Position numbers and translations under genes: made by a program. From assembly GCA_013359215.1 (NCBI GenBank), contig JABWCH010000002.1, forward strand, positions 1-47,875: a stretch of 47,875 bases of DNA. The letters run 5' to 3'. The notes under the pieces were generated by a model. It made no database searches, had not been told where the DNA came from, and worked only from the letters and a program-made list of their open reading frames with translations. Source of the stretch: Candidatus Brocadiia bacterium (GTDB lineage Bacteria > Planctomycetota > Uabimicrobiia > Uabimicrobiales > JABWCH01). Positions 15,283-24,360 of this stretch are shown piece by piece; the stretch's first letter is position 1; each line of letters opens with the position of its first letter.

Positions 15283-18255
15283 ATGGCGACATTCAATGAA
15301 AAAAACAGTGTGGAATCGTTTGTAATCGGGGAGTTGACAGGAACAGATTTTCCGCCTTGTGGTTTTCTTCGGGAAAAGAAAGACCTCTTTCTCGGACAGG
15401 TTCGCTGGCAATACGTTTCCGCTTCCGAACTTTCTCGCAAAAGTTCGGATATTTTGGTGGAGAGCCTTCTGGCAAAATCGTTGAAAAAGCTCAATCCTGC
15501 TATAGAAGAACAACCAGATCGAGCAGACGAGGTCATCCACAAACTACGAGGGCTTTTGATTACTGTACAGCATACTGGACTGGTTCGGGCAAACGAGCAG
15601 TTCAGCGAGTGGCTGAAGGGCGAAAAAACCATGCCCTATGGTATAAATCAGCAGCATATTCCCATTCGCCTGATAGATTTTGAAAAACCAGAAAACAATA
15701 GCTTTCTTGTCACCAACCAATACACAGTAGCGACTCCTATAGAAAAAATTCCAGACATTGTTTTGCTTATCAATGGCATACCTTTGGTCGTAGGGGAATT
15801 GAAAACACCTGTTCGTCCTTCTGTGAGCTGGTATGATGGTGCATCGGATATCCACGATGATTACGAAAACAGTGTGCCTTCCCTGTTTGTTCCCAATGTG
15901 TTTTCTTTTGCCACAGAAGGCAAATATTTCCGCTATGGTTCTATCCGTATGCCTCTCGAAATCTGGGGGCCATGGAGAGAAGAAGCCAGGAAAGAAGACT
16001 CTACATCGGAAGTGTTTATGGCCGTTGGACTGGAGGAAGTCAGGCAAGCGATCCGTTCCCTGCTCCATCCTCTTGTTGTGCTGGACATTCTGCAACATTT
16101 CACCATTTTTGCCACAGACAGACAAAATCGAAAGATCAAGATCCTTTGTCGCTATCAGCAATATGATGCTACCAATTTGATTGTGCAAAGAGTGATTCAG
16201 GGAAAAATAGACCGTGGACTGGTGTGGCATTTCCAGGGTTCTGGGAAGTCTTTGTTGATGGTTTTTGCAGCACAAAAATTGCGGTCTTCTCCTGTGCTAA
16301 AGAATCCGACCATTTTGATCGTGGTGGATCGAACTGATCTTGATACCCAAATCACGGCCACCTTTAATGCCAGCGAAATTCCCAACGTCGTTACGACCGA
16401 CAGTCGGGAGGAACTCAAACGCCTGCTGCAAGAAGACACTCGCAAAATCATCATTACCATGATCCACAAGTTTGGAGAAGCAGAAGGTATTCTCAACGAG
16501 CATCGGAATATCATTGTGCTGGTGGATGAAGCTCATCGCACACAGGAAGGCGATTTAGGGCGAAAAATGCGAAAAGCTTTGCCTAATGCCTTTCTTTTTG
16601 GGCTTACGGGAACGCCTATCAACCGTAGAGACAGAAACACCTTTTATGCCTTTGGTTCACAAGAAGACGAAAACGGGTATCTCAGCCGATACTCTTTCCA
16701 GCAGTCCATCCAGGATCAGGCGACATTGCCCCTTCATTTCGAGCCAAGACTTGTGTCTATCCATGTTGACAAAGAACAGATTGATCTGGAATTTAGCAAT
16801 CTGACCAGAAACCTCCAGGAGGAAGACCGACGAGAGCTATCCCGACGTGCTGCCCAAATGTCCCATTTTATCAAAACGCCAGACAGAATAGAGAAAATAG
16901 TTGGCGACATTGTGAAACATTACAAGGAAAAAGTAGCACCAGGTGGTTTTAAAGCCCAGATTGTATGCTATGATCGTGAAACCTGTATTTTGTATAAAAA
17001 AGCGTTGGACAAAATCACGCTTCCTGAATACAGCCAGGTTGTAATGACGGTGTCGGAGGATGAATATAAAGATTATAAATTGAGCAAGGAAGACGAGGAA
17101 AAAGTGCTGGACAAATTTCGAGCCCCAGATAGTACTCTACAATTTCTGATTGTGACCAGTAAACTGCTTGCAGGGTTCGATGCTCCGATTTTGCAGACTA
17201 TGTATCTGGATAAACCCCTCAAAGACCACAATTTGCTTCAGGGAATTTGCAGAACCAATCGTCCTTACAAAGGAAAATCTCATGGCCTGATCGTGGACTA
17301 CTTCGGAGTTTTCGATGATGTGGCACGTGCGCTGGATTTCGACGAAGAGGCTGTTAGACAGGTAGTGACCAACATCCAGCAGCTAAAAGATAACTTGGAA
17401 AAGGCTATGATGGATTGTCTGGCATACTTTCCTGATATAGACCGTAGTGCTGCCGACTATAACGCTCTGCTGGAAGCACAGAAATGCCTATCAACAAACG
17501 AAAGGAGAGATGCTTTTGCCAGGGATTTCAGCTATCTGGAACGACATTGGGAAGCGATTTCTCCAGATGCATGCCTAAATTCTCATGAAGACGATTATAA
17601 ATGGCTTTCCAGCATCTACCAATCCATAAAACCAGTAAATGAGACAGGTCGTTTGATCTGGCACGCCTTGGGCGCAAAGACCCTCCAACTGATCCACAAA
17701 AATATTTATGTGCAAGATGTCAACGACAAGCTGGAAACGGTCATGGTCAACGCAGATATTCTGGACGAATTTATCAAAAATCAAAATCCTAAAAAAATAA
17801 AAGAGGTAGAGGTAGAAATTGCTAAACGAATTGCCCAACATCCGAACAATCCAAAATTCATTGCCCTTAGCGAACGACTTCAAAGGCTAAACGAACAGGC
17901 ACAGCAAGGCATTATCAATAGCATTGAATTTCTAAAATACCTGATCAAAATAGCCGAAGATTTGCTGAAAGCAGAAAAAGAAGAGACGAGCAAACAAGAA
18001 CAAAACTCCGCTAAAGCAGCATTGACCGAACTTTTCAATAGCCTCAAAACCCCCAATACCCCTAAAATCATCGAAAATATAGTAAACAATATTGACGAAA
18101 TCGTAAGAATCGTACGCTTTGAAGGATGGCAAAATACAACCAAAGGACAAAGAGAAGTAAAACAAGCTTTACGCAAAACCTTGTTTAAATACAAATTACA
18201 CCAGGATCAGGATTTATTTGAAAAAGCGTACAAATATATCGAACAATATTATTGA
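15283..18255 (+). CDS. hsdR: Type I restriction endonuclease subunit HsdR
   Basis: HsdR pulls DNA through the complex and cuts it far from the site. The 990-residue protein has an HSDR_N nuclease domain with D158 and the GELK motif (E172, K174). The SF2 motor follows: Walker A GSGKS (K322), DEAH at 415-418, LTGTPINR, and LLAGFDAP with ICRTNRPY in the second RecA lobe. The C-terminal helical region joins HsdM. The ATG at 15283 has AAGGA before it and gives the usual N-terminus MATFNEKNSVESF. The frame is open back to 15184 inside hsdS, but that part is not needed. All key motifs are intact, so the system looks functional. Confidence 0.95.
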   Translation: MATFNEKNSVESFVIGELTGTDFPPCGFLREKKDLFLGQVRWQYVSASELSRKSSDILVESLLAKSLKKLNPAIEEQPDRADEVIHKLRGLLITVQHTGLVRANEQFSEWLKGEKTMPYGINQQHIPIRLIDFEKPENNSFLVTNQYTVATPIEKIPDIVLLINGIPLVVGELKTPVRPSVSWYDGASDIHDDYENSVPSLFVPNVFSFATEGKYFRYGSIRMPLEIWGPWREEARKEDSTSEVFMAVGLEEVRQAIRSLLHPLVVLDILQHFTIFATDRQNRKIKILCRYQQYDATNLIVQRVIQGKIDRGLVWHFQGSGKSLLMVFAAQKLRSSPVLKNPTILIVVDRTDLDTQITATFNASEIPNVVTTDSREELKRLLQEDTRKIIITMIHKFGEAEGILNEHRNIIVLVDEAHRTQEGDLGRKMRKALPNAFLFGLTGTPINRRDRNTFYAFGSQEDENGYLSRYSFQQSIQDQATLPLHFEPRLVSIHVDKEQIDLEFSNLTRNLQEEDRRELSRRAAQMSHFIKTPDRIEKIVGDIVKHYKEKVAPGGFKAQIVCYDRETCILYKKALDKITLPEYSQVVMTVSEDEYKDYKLSKEDEEKVLDKFRAPDSTLQFLIVTSKLLAGFDAPILQTMYLDKPLKDHNLLQGICRTNRPYKGKSHGLIVDYFGVFDDVARALDFDEEAVRQVVTNIQQLKDNLEKAMMDCLAYFPDIDRSAADYNALLEAQKCLSTNERRDAFARDFSYLERHWEAISPDACLNSHEDDYKWLSSIYQSIKPVNETGRLIWHALGAKTLQLIHKNIYVQDVNDKLETVMVNADILDEFIKNQNPKKIKEVEVEIAKRIAQHPNNPKFIALSERLQRLNEQAQQGIINSIEFLKYLIKIAEDLLKAEKEETSKQEQNSAKAALTELFNSLKTPNTPKIIENIVNNIDEIVRIVRFEGWQNTTKGQREVKQALRKTLFKYKLHQDQDLFEKAYKYIEQYY

Positions 18256-18370
18256 GCAAAATCATGATGGGAAAATGCTTGATCTATCTTTTTCTTAGAG
18301 GATACATCAGCATCAAAATTGGCATCTTGAAGTTTCTTGAATTTTTATATTTTAATTAATATGCGGTAAA

Positions 18371-19069
18371 ATGATGAGTAAAAAGAAAGTAGTAGTACTA
18401 TTGAGTGGTGGAATGGATTCGGTATCTGCTTTATACGAATCGAAGTGTAGTTATCAAATCATTGCAGGTGTTAGCTTTAATTATGGAGCAAAACATAACG
18501 ACCGAGAGATTCCGTATGCTGTCCATCATTGCCAAAAGTTAGGAATTCGTCATGAGCTTATTGTTATAGACTTTGTGAGTCGCCTATTTAAATCCGACCT
18601 TTTGAAGTCTGGTGGCAACATCCCTGATGGTCACTATGAAGAAAAAAACATGCAGCAGACCGTTGTTCCCTTTCGCAACGGAATCATGCTTTCTATTGCC
18701 GCTGGTTTTGCAGAAAGTATCGCAGCTCAGGGGATAGTCATTGGCTCCCACGCTGGAGATCATGCCATTTACCCTGACTGCCGTGAAGGATTTATGAAGT
18801 CTATAAGCGAAGCGATTCAACTTGGCACATACGCTCAAATTGAAGTCATCCTGCCTTTCATGGCAATGAATAAAGTCAAAATCGTAAAACGAGGACAAGA
18901 ACTTGGAGTGGATTTTTCGCAGACATGGTCTTGCTATAAGGGTGGAAATCTTCATTGCGGGAGTTGTGGTACTTGTGTAGAAAGGCGTGAAGCATTCATA
19001 ATGGCGGGGATCAAAGACCCGACCGCCTATGAAAGAATAAACACTTTGCCTTCCAAACCGACAAGATAG
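18371..19069 (+). CDS. queC: 7-cyano-7-deazaguanine (preQ0) synthase QueC
   Basis: QueC converts 7-carboxy-7-deazaguanine to preQ0 with ATP and ammonia. The 232-residue protein has the PP-loop LLSGGMDSVSAL near its start and ends with the zinc site SCYKGGNLHCGSCGTCVER (four cysteines). The FNYGAKH and VVPFRNGIMLSIA motifs are typical. Two ATGs lie in tandem at 18371 and 18374, and the second gives the usual MSKKKVVVLLSGG start. It is 115 bp after hsdR and heads a four-gene cassette with queE, queD and folE2, so it probably has its own promoter in that gap. Confidence 0.95.
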   Translation: MMSKKKVVVLLSGGMDSVSALYESKCSYQIIAGVSFNYGAKHNDREIPYAVHHCQKLGIRHELIVIDFVSRLFKSDLLKSGGNIPDGHYEEKNMQQTVVPFRNGIMLSIAAGFAESIAAQGIVIGSHAGDHAIYPDCREGFMKSISEAIQLGTYAQIEVILPFMAMNKVKIVKRGQELGVDFSQTWSCYKGGNLHCGSCGTCVERREAFIMAGIKDPTAYERINTLPSKPTR

Positions 19070-19079
19070 GATAAATCCC

Positions 19080-19772
19080 ATGCTTATATCAGAAATATTT
19101 TATTCCATTCAGGGCGAAGGCATACTGATGGGTGTTCCATCTATATTCATCCGCACAGCACGATGCAATCTCCACTGCCGATGGTGTGATTCCCAATATG
19201 CATCTTCGCTATCGGAGGGAAAAGAACAAAGCATTGATGAAATTGTAAAAAAGATTGCAGTCTATCCGACTCGATTTTGCGTGATAACAGGGGGGGAGCC
19301 TATGCTTGAGAAGGAAATACAAGATTTGGCAAAACATTTAGTCGGTATAGGAAAGCACGTAACGATTGAAACTGCGGGGACTATTTTTCCCAGGAATATT
19401 AACTGCTCGTTTGCATCCATTAGCCCTAAGCTGAGTAACTCGACCCCAGACAAGGAAGCTTCTCCAATCATTAGAGATCAACATGAAGAGCATCGATTGA
19501 AGCTTGATGTAATCTGTTCATGGATGGATCGCTACGATTATCAATTGAAATTCGTAGTTTGTTCTGAGCATGACATAGAAGAAATTAAAAATTTTCTAGA
19601 CTCACTAAAACGGACGATTCCTCCAGAAAAGGTTCTTTTGATGCCGGAAGGAAAAGATAATGAAAGCCTCAACTCGAAAATTGATATGATTGTTGCAGCC
19701 TGCAAACATTATGGATTCAGGTACTGTGAACGATTGCACATACGTCTGTTTGGGAATAAGAGAGGAACTTAA
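19080..19772 (+). CDS. queE: 7-carboxy-7-deazaguanine synthase QueE
   Basis: QueE is a radical SAM enzyme that rearranges 6-carboxy-tetrahydropterin to 7-carboxy-7-deazaguanine. The 230-residue protein opens MLISEIFYSIQGEG, a QueE hallmark. The iron-sulfur cysteines lie in ARCNLHCRWCDS (a CxxxCxxC triad), followed by VITGGEPML for SAM binding. The C-terminal LKFVVCSEHDIEE and VLLMPEG also fit. It starts 10 bp after queC and ends two bases before the queD start, so the cassette is an operon. Confidence 0.95.
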   Translation: MLISEIFYSIQGEGILMGVPSIFIRTARCNLHCRWCDSQYASSLSEGKEQSIDEIVKKIAVYPTRFCVITGGEPMLEKEIQDLAKHLVGIGKHVTIETAGTIFPRNINCSFASISPKLSNSTPDKEASPIIRDQHEEHRLKLDVICSWMDRYDYQLKFVVCSEHDIEEIKNFLDSLKRTIPPEKVLLMPEGKDNESLNSKIDMIVAACKHYGFRYCERLHIRLFGNKRGT

Positions 19773-19774
19773 AT

Positions 19775-20230
19775 ATGGCTTATCGTATTTGTAAAATGAT
19801 AGAAATTGAAAGTGGGCATATGCTCTCCAAGCATCCAGCAAATTGTAAATTTCCACATGGACATTCTCGTAAGATCGAGATACTTTTGGAAGCAGATACA
19901 CTCGATAAAAACGATATGGTCTGTGATTTTGCAATCTTAAAGGAGTTAATGAAAAACTTTTTGAATAACTTCGATCATGCTCTGTGCATAAATACCAGTG
20001 ATCCTATGTACGATACGCTCAAAAAAGCATACGGAGAAAGAATTATTGGATTTGAAAAACAAGATCCGACAACCGAAGTCGTAGCAAAATTGATATTCGA
20101 TAAGATAAAAGAAAACCTTGATGCTTATTGTAAACACCCTAAAATCTCATTTCCAATAGCAACAAGCGTCCGTTTGAAACGAGTACGAGTTTGGGAAACT
20201 TCAACATCGTGGGCCGAATATGAAGAATAA
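19775..20230 (+). CDS. queD: 6-carboxy-5,6,7,8-tetrahydropterin synthase QueD
   Basis: QueD turns dihydroneopterin triphosphate into 6-carboxy-tetrahydropterin, the second step of preQ0 synthesis. The 151-residue protein has the zinc-binding histidines of the PTPS family in IESGHML and CKFPHGHS, the catalytic cysteine just before the HGH motif, and FDHALCIN further on. PTTEVVAKLIFDKI and VRVWETSTSWAEY match the family C-terminus. It overlaps folE2 by 11 bp. Confidence 0.94.
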   Translation: MAYRICKMIEIESGHMLSKHPANCKFPHGHSRKIEILLEADTLDKNDMVCDFAILKELMKNFLNNFDHALCINTSDPMYDTLKKAYGERIIGFEKQDPTTEVVAKLIFDKIKENLDAYCKHPKISFPIATSVRLKRVRVWETSTSWAEYEE

Positions 20231-21053
20231 TACCCAAAAAATAGGGCAACATAAAGAACATCTTCAGGATATTCAGAATAGCGAAGATCAGCGTGGTCTT
20301 GAAATTGACAAAGTGGGCGTTTGTGATCTCTGTTACCCGATTACCGTATTAGATAGACAAAAAGAAAAGCAACATACCATTGCTCAAATCACTATGTCTG
20401 TGAACCTTCCTCATAATTTTAAAGGAACGCACATGAGCCGATTCATTTCGGTTTTGAATCAGCATCGTGGCGAGATTACTATGCGTACTCTACCAACAGT
20501 TCTTGAAGAATTGAAACTGAAACTTAAGGCGGAAAGTGCTCATATTGAAGTAAGTTTTCCTTATATGATCGAAAAGACTGCACCGATTAGCCATGAGAAA
20601 GGCTTGATGTACTACGACTGCCGATTTGCGGCTGAATCGAATAGTAAAACAAAAGATTTTATTCTGAATGTTGCTGTTCCTATCACAAGTCTTTGCCCTT
20701 GTAGTAAGGCAATCAGCGATTATGGAGCTCATAATCAGAGAGGAATAATAGAGATCAGCATTCGTACATACTCAGACAATACAGAAAATTATAGATTGGT
20801 CTGGATTGAAGAATTGATAGAGCTTGCGGAGCAGTCGGCATCTTCTCCTGTCTATCCAATTCTTAAACGAACAGACGAACGCCATGTTACCATGCAGGCA
20901 TATGATAACCCTATGTTTGTAGAAGATATCGTAAGAAATGTAGCCATGAGACTAAATATTGATCCTCGTATTTCGTGGTTCTCTGTGCGAGTTGTGAATC
21001 AGGAAAGTATTCATAATCATTCGGCCTTTGCGCAGATAGAACGTAAAAAATAG
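20220..21053 (+). CDS. folE2: GTP cyclohydrolase FolE2 (type IB)
   Basis: FolE2 opens GTP to 7,8-dihydroneopterin triphosphate, the first step shared by folate and 7-deazaguanine pathways. The 277-residue length and the motifs fit: VCDLCYPI near the start, KGTHMSRFISVLNQH, SLCPCSKAISDYGAHNQRG (the cysteine and histidine metal site) and the end motif SIHNHSAFAQIE. Type IB enzymes can use metals other than zinc, so they are often kept by bacteria facing zinc shortage. It overlaps queD and ends the cassette, which then supplies every step from GTP to preQ0. A queF homologue for tRNA queuosine is not present here. Confidence 0.94.
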   Translation: MKNNTQKIGQHKEHLQDIQNSEDQRGLEIDKVGVCDLCYPITVLDRQKEKQHTIAQITMSVNLPHNFKGTHMSRFISVLNQHRGEITMRTLPTVLEELKLKLKAESAHIEVSFPYMIEKTAPISHEKGLMYYDCRFAAESNSKTKDFILNVAVPITSLCPCSKAISDYGAHNQRGIIEISIRTYSDNTENYRLVWIEELIELAEQSASSPVYPILKRTDERHVTMQAYDNPMFVEDIVRNVAMRLNIDPRISWFSVRVVNQESIHNHSAFAQIERKK

Positions 21054-21175
21054 TTATTTTAATGCCTTGAAGAGATGAGTCAAGGGAAACTGATGACAAG
21101 TCCTGCATTGACTTCATTATACTGCCTAATCTCTCTTAAAAATATCCCCAAAAATAATTTTTTCTCTAGGATTTC

Positions 21176-22000
21176 TCAAAAAAAAGGTAATTCTGGTTTA
21201 TGAGAAATAAAATTTTGATATGCTTTTTTCCATGTTGGCGAACAGGGTTCTTGATTGACTAGTTCTCGTTTTTCTTTAGGAATAAAGTATCCTCTTAAAA
21301 AGTGCCCACACAGCCGGCAACAAGCATCTAAAACAGGTAACATTTCTGATGGCTCTTTTGGCATCTGTAACTTTCCTAAGCATAGCCCAAATACACGGTC
21401 AATCCCTCCTGCTACACCACATGGATAGTAACCGTGCCTATTTAAAGCAAGCCCACAATATGTTGTTATCCAACATCCATTTAAAAAGTTTGTTTGTTGA
21501 TAACCAGGTAAGTCTATTGGTGCTATGTTAAAAGGTTCAAAAGTGGATTGATCTGGGCTTTGCTTTACCGTATCTTTTATAACAATTGATTTGGGTAATT
21601 TTTTCAAAATAGAATGTACAATGGGACCATAGCCATTCGAAATCAAGATTAATTTGGTTTCAGGAGAATAAAAATTTTTATAATTTTCTAAAATTTTTAA
21701 AATAGCAAGAATATCTGGGTGCAGCGTGGGTTCTCCTCCCAAGATACGAATCTGTTCCCATTTTTTATGGTTCTGCTGGCTTTCAAAAACAAATTTTTGA
21801 ATTTGCTGAATGGACATTTGTTCTTGAGTAGGTGCCTGGCGACAAGAACGATCACAGTTTTTACAATGCAGATTGCAGTTCCATGTTACATCTATTTCTA
21901 TCCTGTTTATATTGGTGTGAAATTGTGTGCCTAAAAGTCGAGTAATAATTCTGTTAATGCGAATTTTGCGAAGCAATGATTTAATGAATAGATTTGTCAT
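21176..22000 (-). CDS. Radical SAM protein, paralogue 1
   Basis: A protein of about 274 residues with a radical SAM core: CNLHCKNCDRSC (CxxxCxxC for the 4Fe-4S cluster) and RILGGEPTLHPD for SAM binding. The C-terminal part has extra cysteines (TYCGLALNRHGYYPCGVAGG and LDACCRLCGHFL), which could hold a second cluster as in SPASM or twitch domains. It is closely related to the gene just upstream, so the two arose by duplication. The likely ATG is at 22000. A second ATG at 22024 is in frame, and either start overlaps the upstream gene. It is the last gene of the nine-gene leftward operon. The substrate is unknown. Confidence 0.8.
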   Translation of the reverse strand: MTNLFIKSLLRKIRINRIITRLLGTQFHTNINRIEIDVTWNCNLHCKNCDRSCRQAPTQEQMSIQQIQKFVFESQQNHKKWEQIRILGGEPTLHPDILAILKILENYKNFYSPETKLILISNGYGPIVHSILKKLPKSIVIKDTVKQSPDQSTFEPFNIAPIDLPGYQQTNFLNGCWITTYCGLALNRHGYYPCGVAGGIDRVFGLCLGKLQMPKEPSEMLPVLDACCRLCGHFLRGYFIPKEKRELVNQEPCSPTWKKAYQNFISHKPELPFF

Positions 22001-22892
22001 TGGTTTTTCTTTTCTGAGAGCCATAAAAAGTAAGATTAGGTATTTTCTCCGAGTATTCTGTATAAATTTTTTGCCAGGAAAGAGAGATTAGTTCTTCTTG
22101 CAAAGTTTTTCTGAAATTCCAGGGGATAAAATGACCACTTGTGAAACGGCCACAAAGTGGACAAAACTTTTCAAAATGGTCTTGCATTGGGTCATCGTCA
22201 TCGGGTAGTTCTTGATGCCCGATATTGTAACCCACTACTCGATCAATCCCTCCAGCTATGGCGCAACAATAGTAACCGAAAGGAGTAAGCCCCATTCCAC
22301 ACAGTTGTGCAATTTGGCATCCATTGCTGAAAGAAGTACACTGAAAATGAGCCAAATCCAAAGGTGCTACATTGAACGCTCCAAAATGCTCATTGACAAT
22401 TCCTGTCTTTTCAGAATTGTCAATGAGGATATCTGATGGAAGACTGGAAATCATTTCTTTCGTTTTGGCACTCAAGCCGTTAGTTGCCAATTCAATAACT
22501 GTACCATCAGATTGGAAAGAACTACGTAGCATCTCTATAATTTTTAATAAATCTGGATGCATGGTAGGCTCTCCACCCAAAATACGGATTCGCTTCCATT
22601 GCTTTCTTTTGTTTTGAGATTCTTTTATAAACAGCTCGATCTGGCTTGCTTTCATATAGAGTTGAGAAGGAGCCTGGCGACAAGAACGGTTACAATTCAA
22701 ACACTTAAGGTTGCAATCATAGGTAATGTCAATCTCTATGAAATCGCGAGATCTTTTGTATTGTGGTCCTAAGAGAATGGTACATAATTTGTTGGTTCTA
22801 ATAAAACGATGAATAGCTTTCAAAAAAAAAATTGTATGACCAATAGGCTCTAGCCAACCTTTATATCTGATCCTTGGGCCAAATGAAGCCAT
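21981..22892 (-). CDS. Radical SAM protein, paralogue 2
   Basis: A 303-residue radical SAM protein with CNLKCLNCNRSC and RILGGEPTMHPD, the same order as its neighbour. The C-terminal cysteines recur in IAQLCGMGLTPFGYYCCAIAGG and FEKFCPLCGRF. The shared AGGIDRV motif and cysteine spacing show that both copies keep the same auxiliary site. The ATG at 22892 has GGAGGGG six bases upstream and is preferred over the GTG at 22907. It overlaps the end of the glycosyltransferase-phosphatase gene by about 30 bp, so translation is coupled. Confidence 0.82.
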   Translation of the reverse strand: MASFGPRIRYKGWLEPIGHTIFFLKAIHRFIRTNKLCTILLGPQYKRSRDFIEIDITYDCNLKCLNCNRSCRQAPSQLYMKASQIELFIKESQNKRKQWKRIRILGGEPTMHPDLLKIIEMLRSSFQSDGTVIELATNGLSAKTKEMISSLPSDILIDNSEKTGIVNEHFGAFNVAPLDLAHFQCTSFSNGCQIAQLCGMGLTPFGYYCCAIAGGIDRVVGYNIGHQELPDDDDPMQDHFEKFCPLCGRFTSGHFIPWNFRKTLQEELISLSWQKIYTEYSEKIPNLTFYGSQKRKTNDKSIH

Positions 22893-24360
22893 ATAGTGCC
22901 CCTCCACTAAATTCCATTCTTCCTGTCAAATAATAACAAAAGGCTGTGTTTAGATAGCCTTGGGTAAGTATAATAGAGAAACCTGTAGGATCAGTATATT
23001 TTTTGATAGACTGTATTGCATGATTTACCCATTCGTTATAAGGCGTAACTATAGAACTCGAAATTTTTCCAGAAATCCAATTTGCTACCAACTGACTCCA
23101 TCCATACTTTTTTTTCATCTCAACCCATTCTTCATGTTGGAAAAATTTGCCTCCCAATAATTCTTCCAAAGTAATAATTTTTGCCTTTCCTCCTACCCCT
23201 TGTTGTATGAGTAATGCAGTTTGATAACACCGATCTATAGGAGAGGTCAAAATCACCTTAGGTGTTTGAGGTAGATAACTTGCAAATTTCAACACTTCAT
23301 TTTTAGACGATGATAAAATAGATGCTTTATAGTTTTCAGATAATGTAGCATAAGGCGAAATAACATCTTTTTCTGCGTGGCGAAGTACCAAAACAAATCT
23401 TTCTTCATTTTTTTTCTTAATTTCTTGTAAAATTTGATCTTGAGATAAAATGAGATGATGATAAAAATCACCTGTAGAAGAGTTCCATGCCTGGGTATTT
23501 TCTACAAGATCATGATGTTCATATTGTATCTCAGGGATATTACCTTTTTCCACTTGTTCCAGAATATACATCCATAGAGATTGGTCTTTCTTGAGTGTAT
23601 TCATGGGGTGGATAAAAAAACTTCTTCCGTCACCTCCTCGTAAAGATAGATAATTCATTTGCTTCTGTTTTTCGTGAAGAGAACGGTACCAGCTCAACTT
23701 TAGCCTGCTATTTTCTATGGTATTTGGAAGGGGTCTTAAAGCAAAAAGCTTGCGGCGGTCTATTAAACAGAAACGTACTTCTGGTACAAATCCGCCAGGA
23801 GGGGTCGAATAAGGCACATAAGCAGCATGATTGTGAGGAATATTAAAGGATACGGAAATATTTCTTTCGTCTTCATCTAGCGCAAAAAGCATATCGCTCA
23901 AATAATCGTGATAAATATCCCTGCGTCCAATCATGACATCCACATCCGCCTGAAGCAAATAATCTCCTTGAGCTATCTCAAAACCAAATAATTGAGGAAC
24001 AAGAGGCACATTCTGAATATTATGAGTTTCTGCAATCTCATACCCAAACCACGTCTGGTTGATTTTTTTGATATGACGTACATCCGTTGGACTAGAACGC
24101 CAGAAATCAATGATGCCTTCATCTACGAGACGATTCAATTCGGTGATAACCATCTCCTCATCGGGTTCATCATATTGCCGCAAAAAGTCTTTTCTCTTTG
24201 TGTCTGCAACCACATAGGTTTCTATGAAATTAGGATGCTTACCCAATTGTTTGGTAATATGCAATATCAATCTTCGCAAGTTTCTCCAATCTTGAGAACA
24301 TACTTTTATCATTAAACTGACGGTTCCATCATGAACCTTTCTATATTGGACTTTTTTCAT
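22861..24360 (-). CDS. Glycosyltransferase-like / histidine phosphatase fusion protein
   Basis: A 499-residue two-domain protein. Residues ~10-290 resemble a GT-A fold glycosyltransferase: VSLMIKVCSQDWRNLRRLI near the start, and ADVDVMIGRRD supplying a DxD-type metal site. Residues ~315-499 are a histidine phosphatase (phosphoglycerate mutase-like) domain, with the catalytic VLRHAEK motif (R327, H328) and VILTSPIDRCYQTALLI as the second half of the phosphate pocket. A C-terminal histidine that normally completes the pocket is not obvious. Fusion of a transferase to a phosphatase suggests both act on one phosphorylated or nucleotide-sugar intermediate, but this is inference. The start overlaps the kinase-like gene as ATGA. 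Confidence 0.7.
   Translation of the reverse strand: MKKVQYRKVHDGTVSLMIKVCSQDWRNLRRLILHITKQLGKHPNFIETYVVADTKRKDFLRQYDEPDEEMVITELNRLVDEGIIDFWRSSPTDVRHIKKINQTWFGYEIAETHNIQNVPLVPQLFGFEIAQGDYLLQADVDVMIGRRDIYHDYLSDMLFALDEDERNISVSFNIPHNHAAYVPYSTPPGGFVPEVRFCLIDRRKLFALRPLPNTIENSRLKLSWYRSLHEKQKQMNYLSLRGGDGRSFFIHPMNTLKKDQSLWMYILEQVEKGNIPEIQYEHHDLVENTQAWNSSTGDFYHHLILSQDQILQEIKKKNEERFVLVLRHAEKDVISPYATLSENYKASILSSSKNEVLKFASYLPQTPKVILTSPIDRCYQTALLIQQGVGGKAKIITLEELLGGKFFQHEEWVEMKKKYGWSQLVANWISGKISSSIVTPYNEWVNHAIQSIKKYTDPTGFSIILTQGYLNTAFCYYLTGRMEFSGGALYGFIWPKDQI

Noticed and set aside
18256-18370. Possible preQ1 riboswitch ahead of queC.
   Set aside because: The short conserved stem-loop and the A-rich tail of the preQ1 classes are not present. 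Only weak promoter-like hexamers are seen.
18371-19069. queC as part of a QatABCD defence system.
   Set aside because: The gene sits with queE, queD and folE2. No TatD nuclease or Qat ATPase is adjacent, so it is a biosynthetic QueC.
21065-21085. Small hairpin after folE2 as a terminator.
   Set aside because: The stem is only six base pairs and no U-tract follows on either strand.
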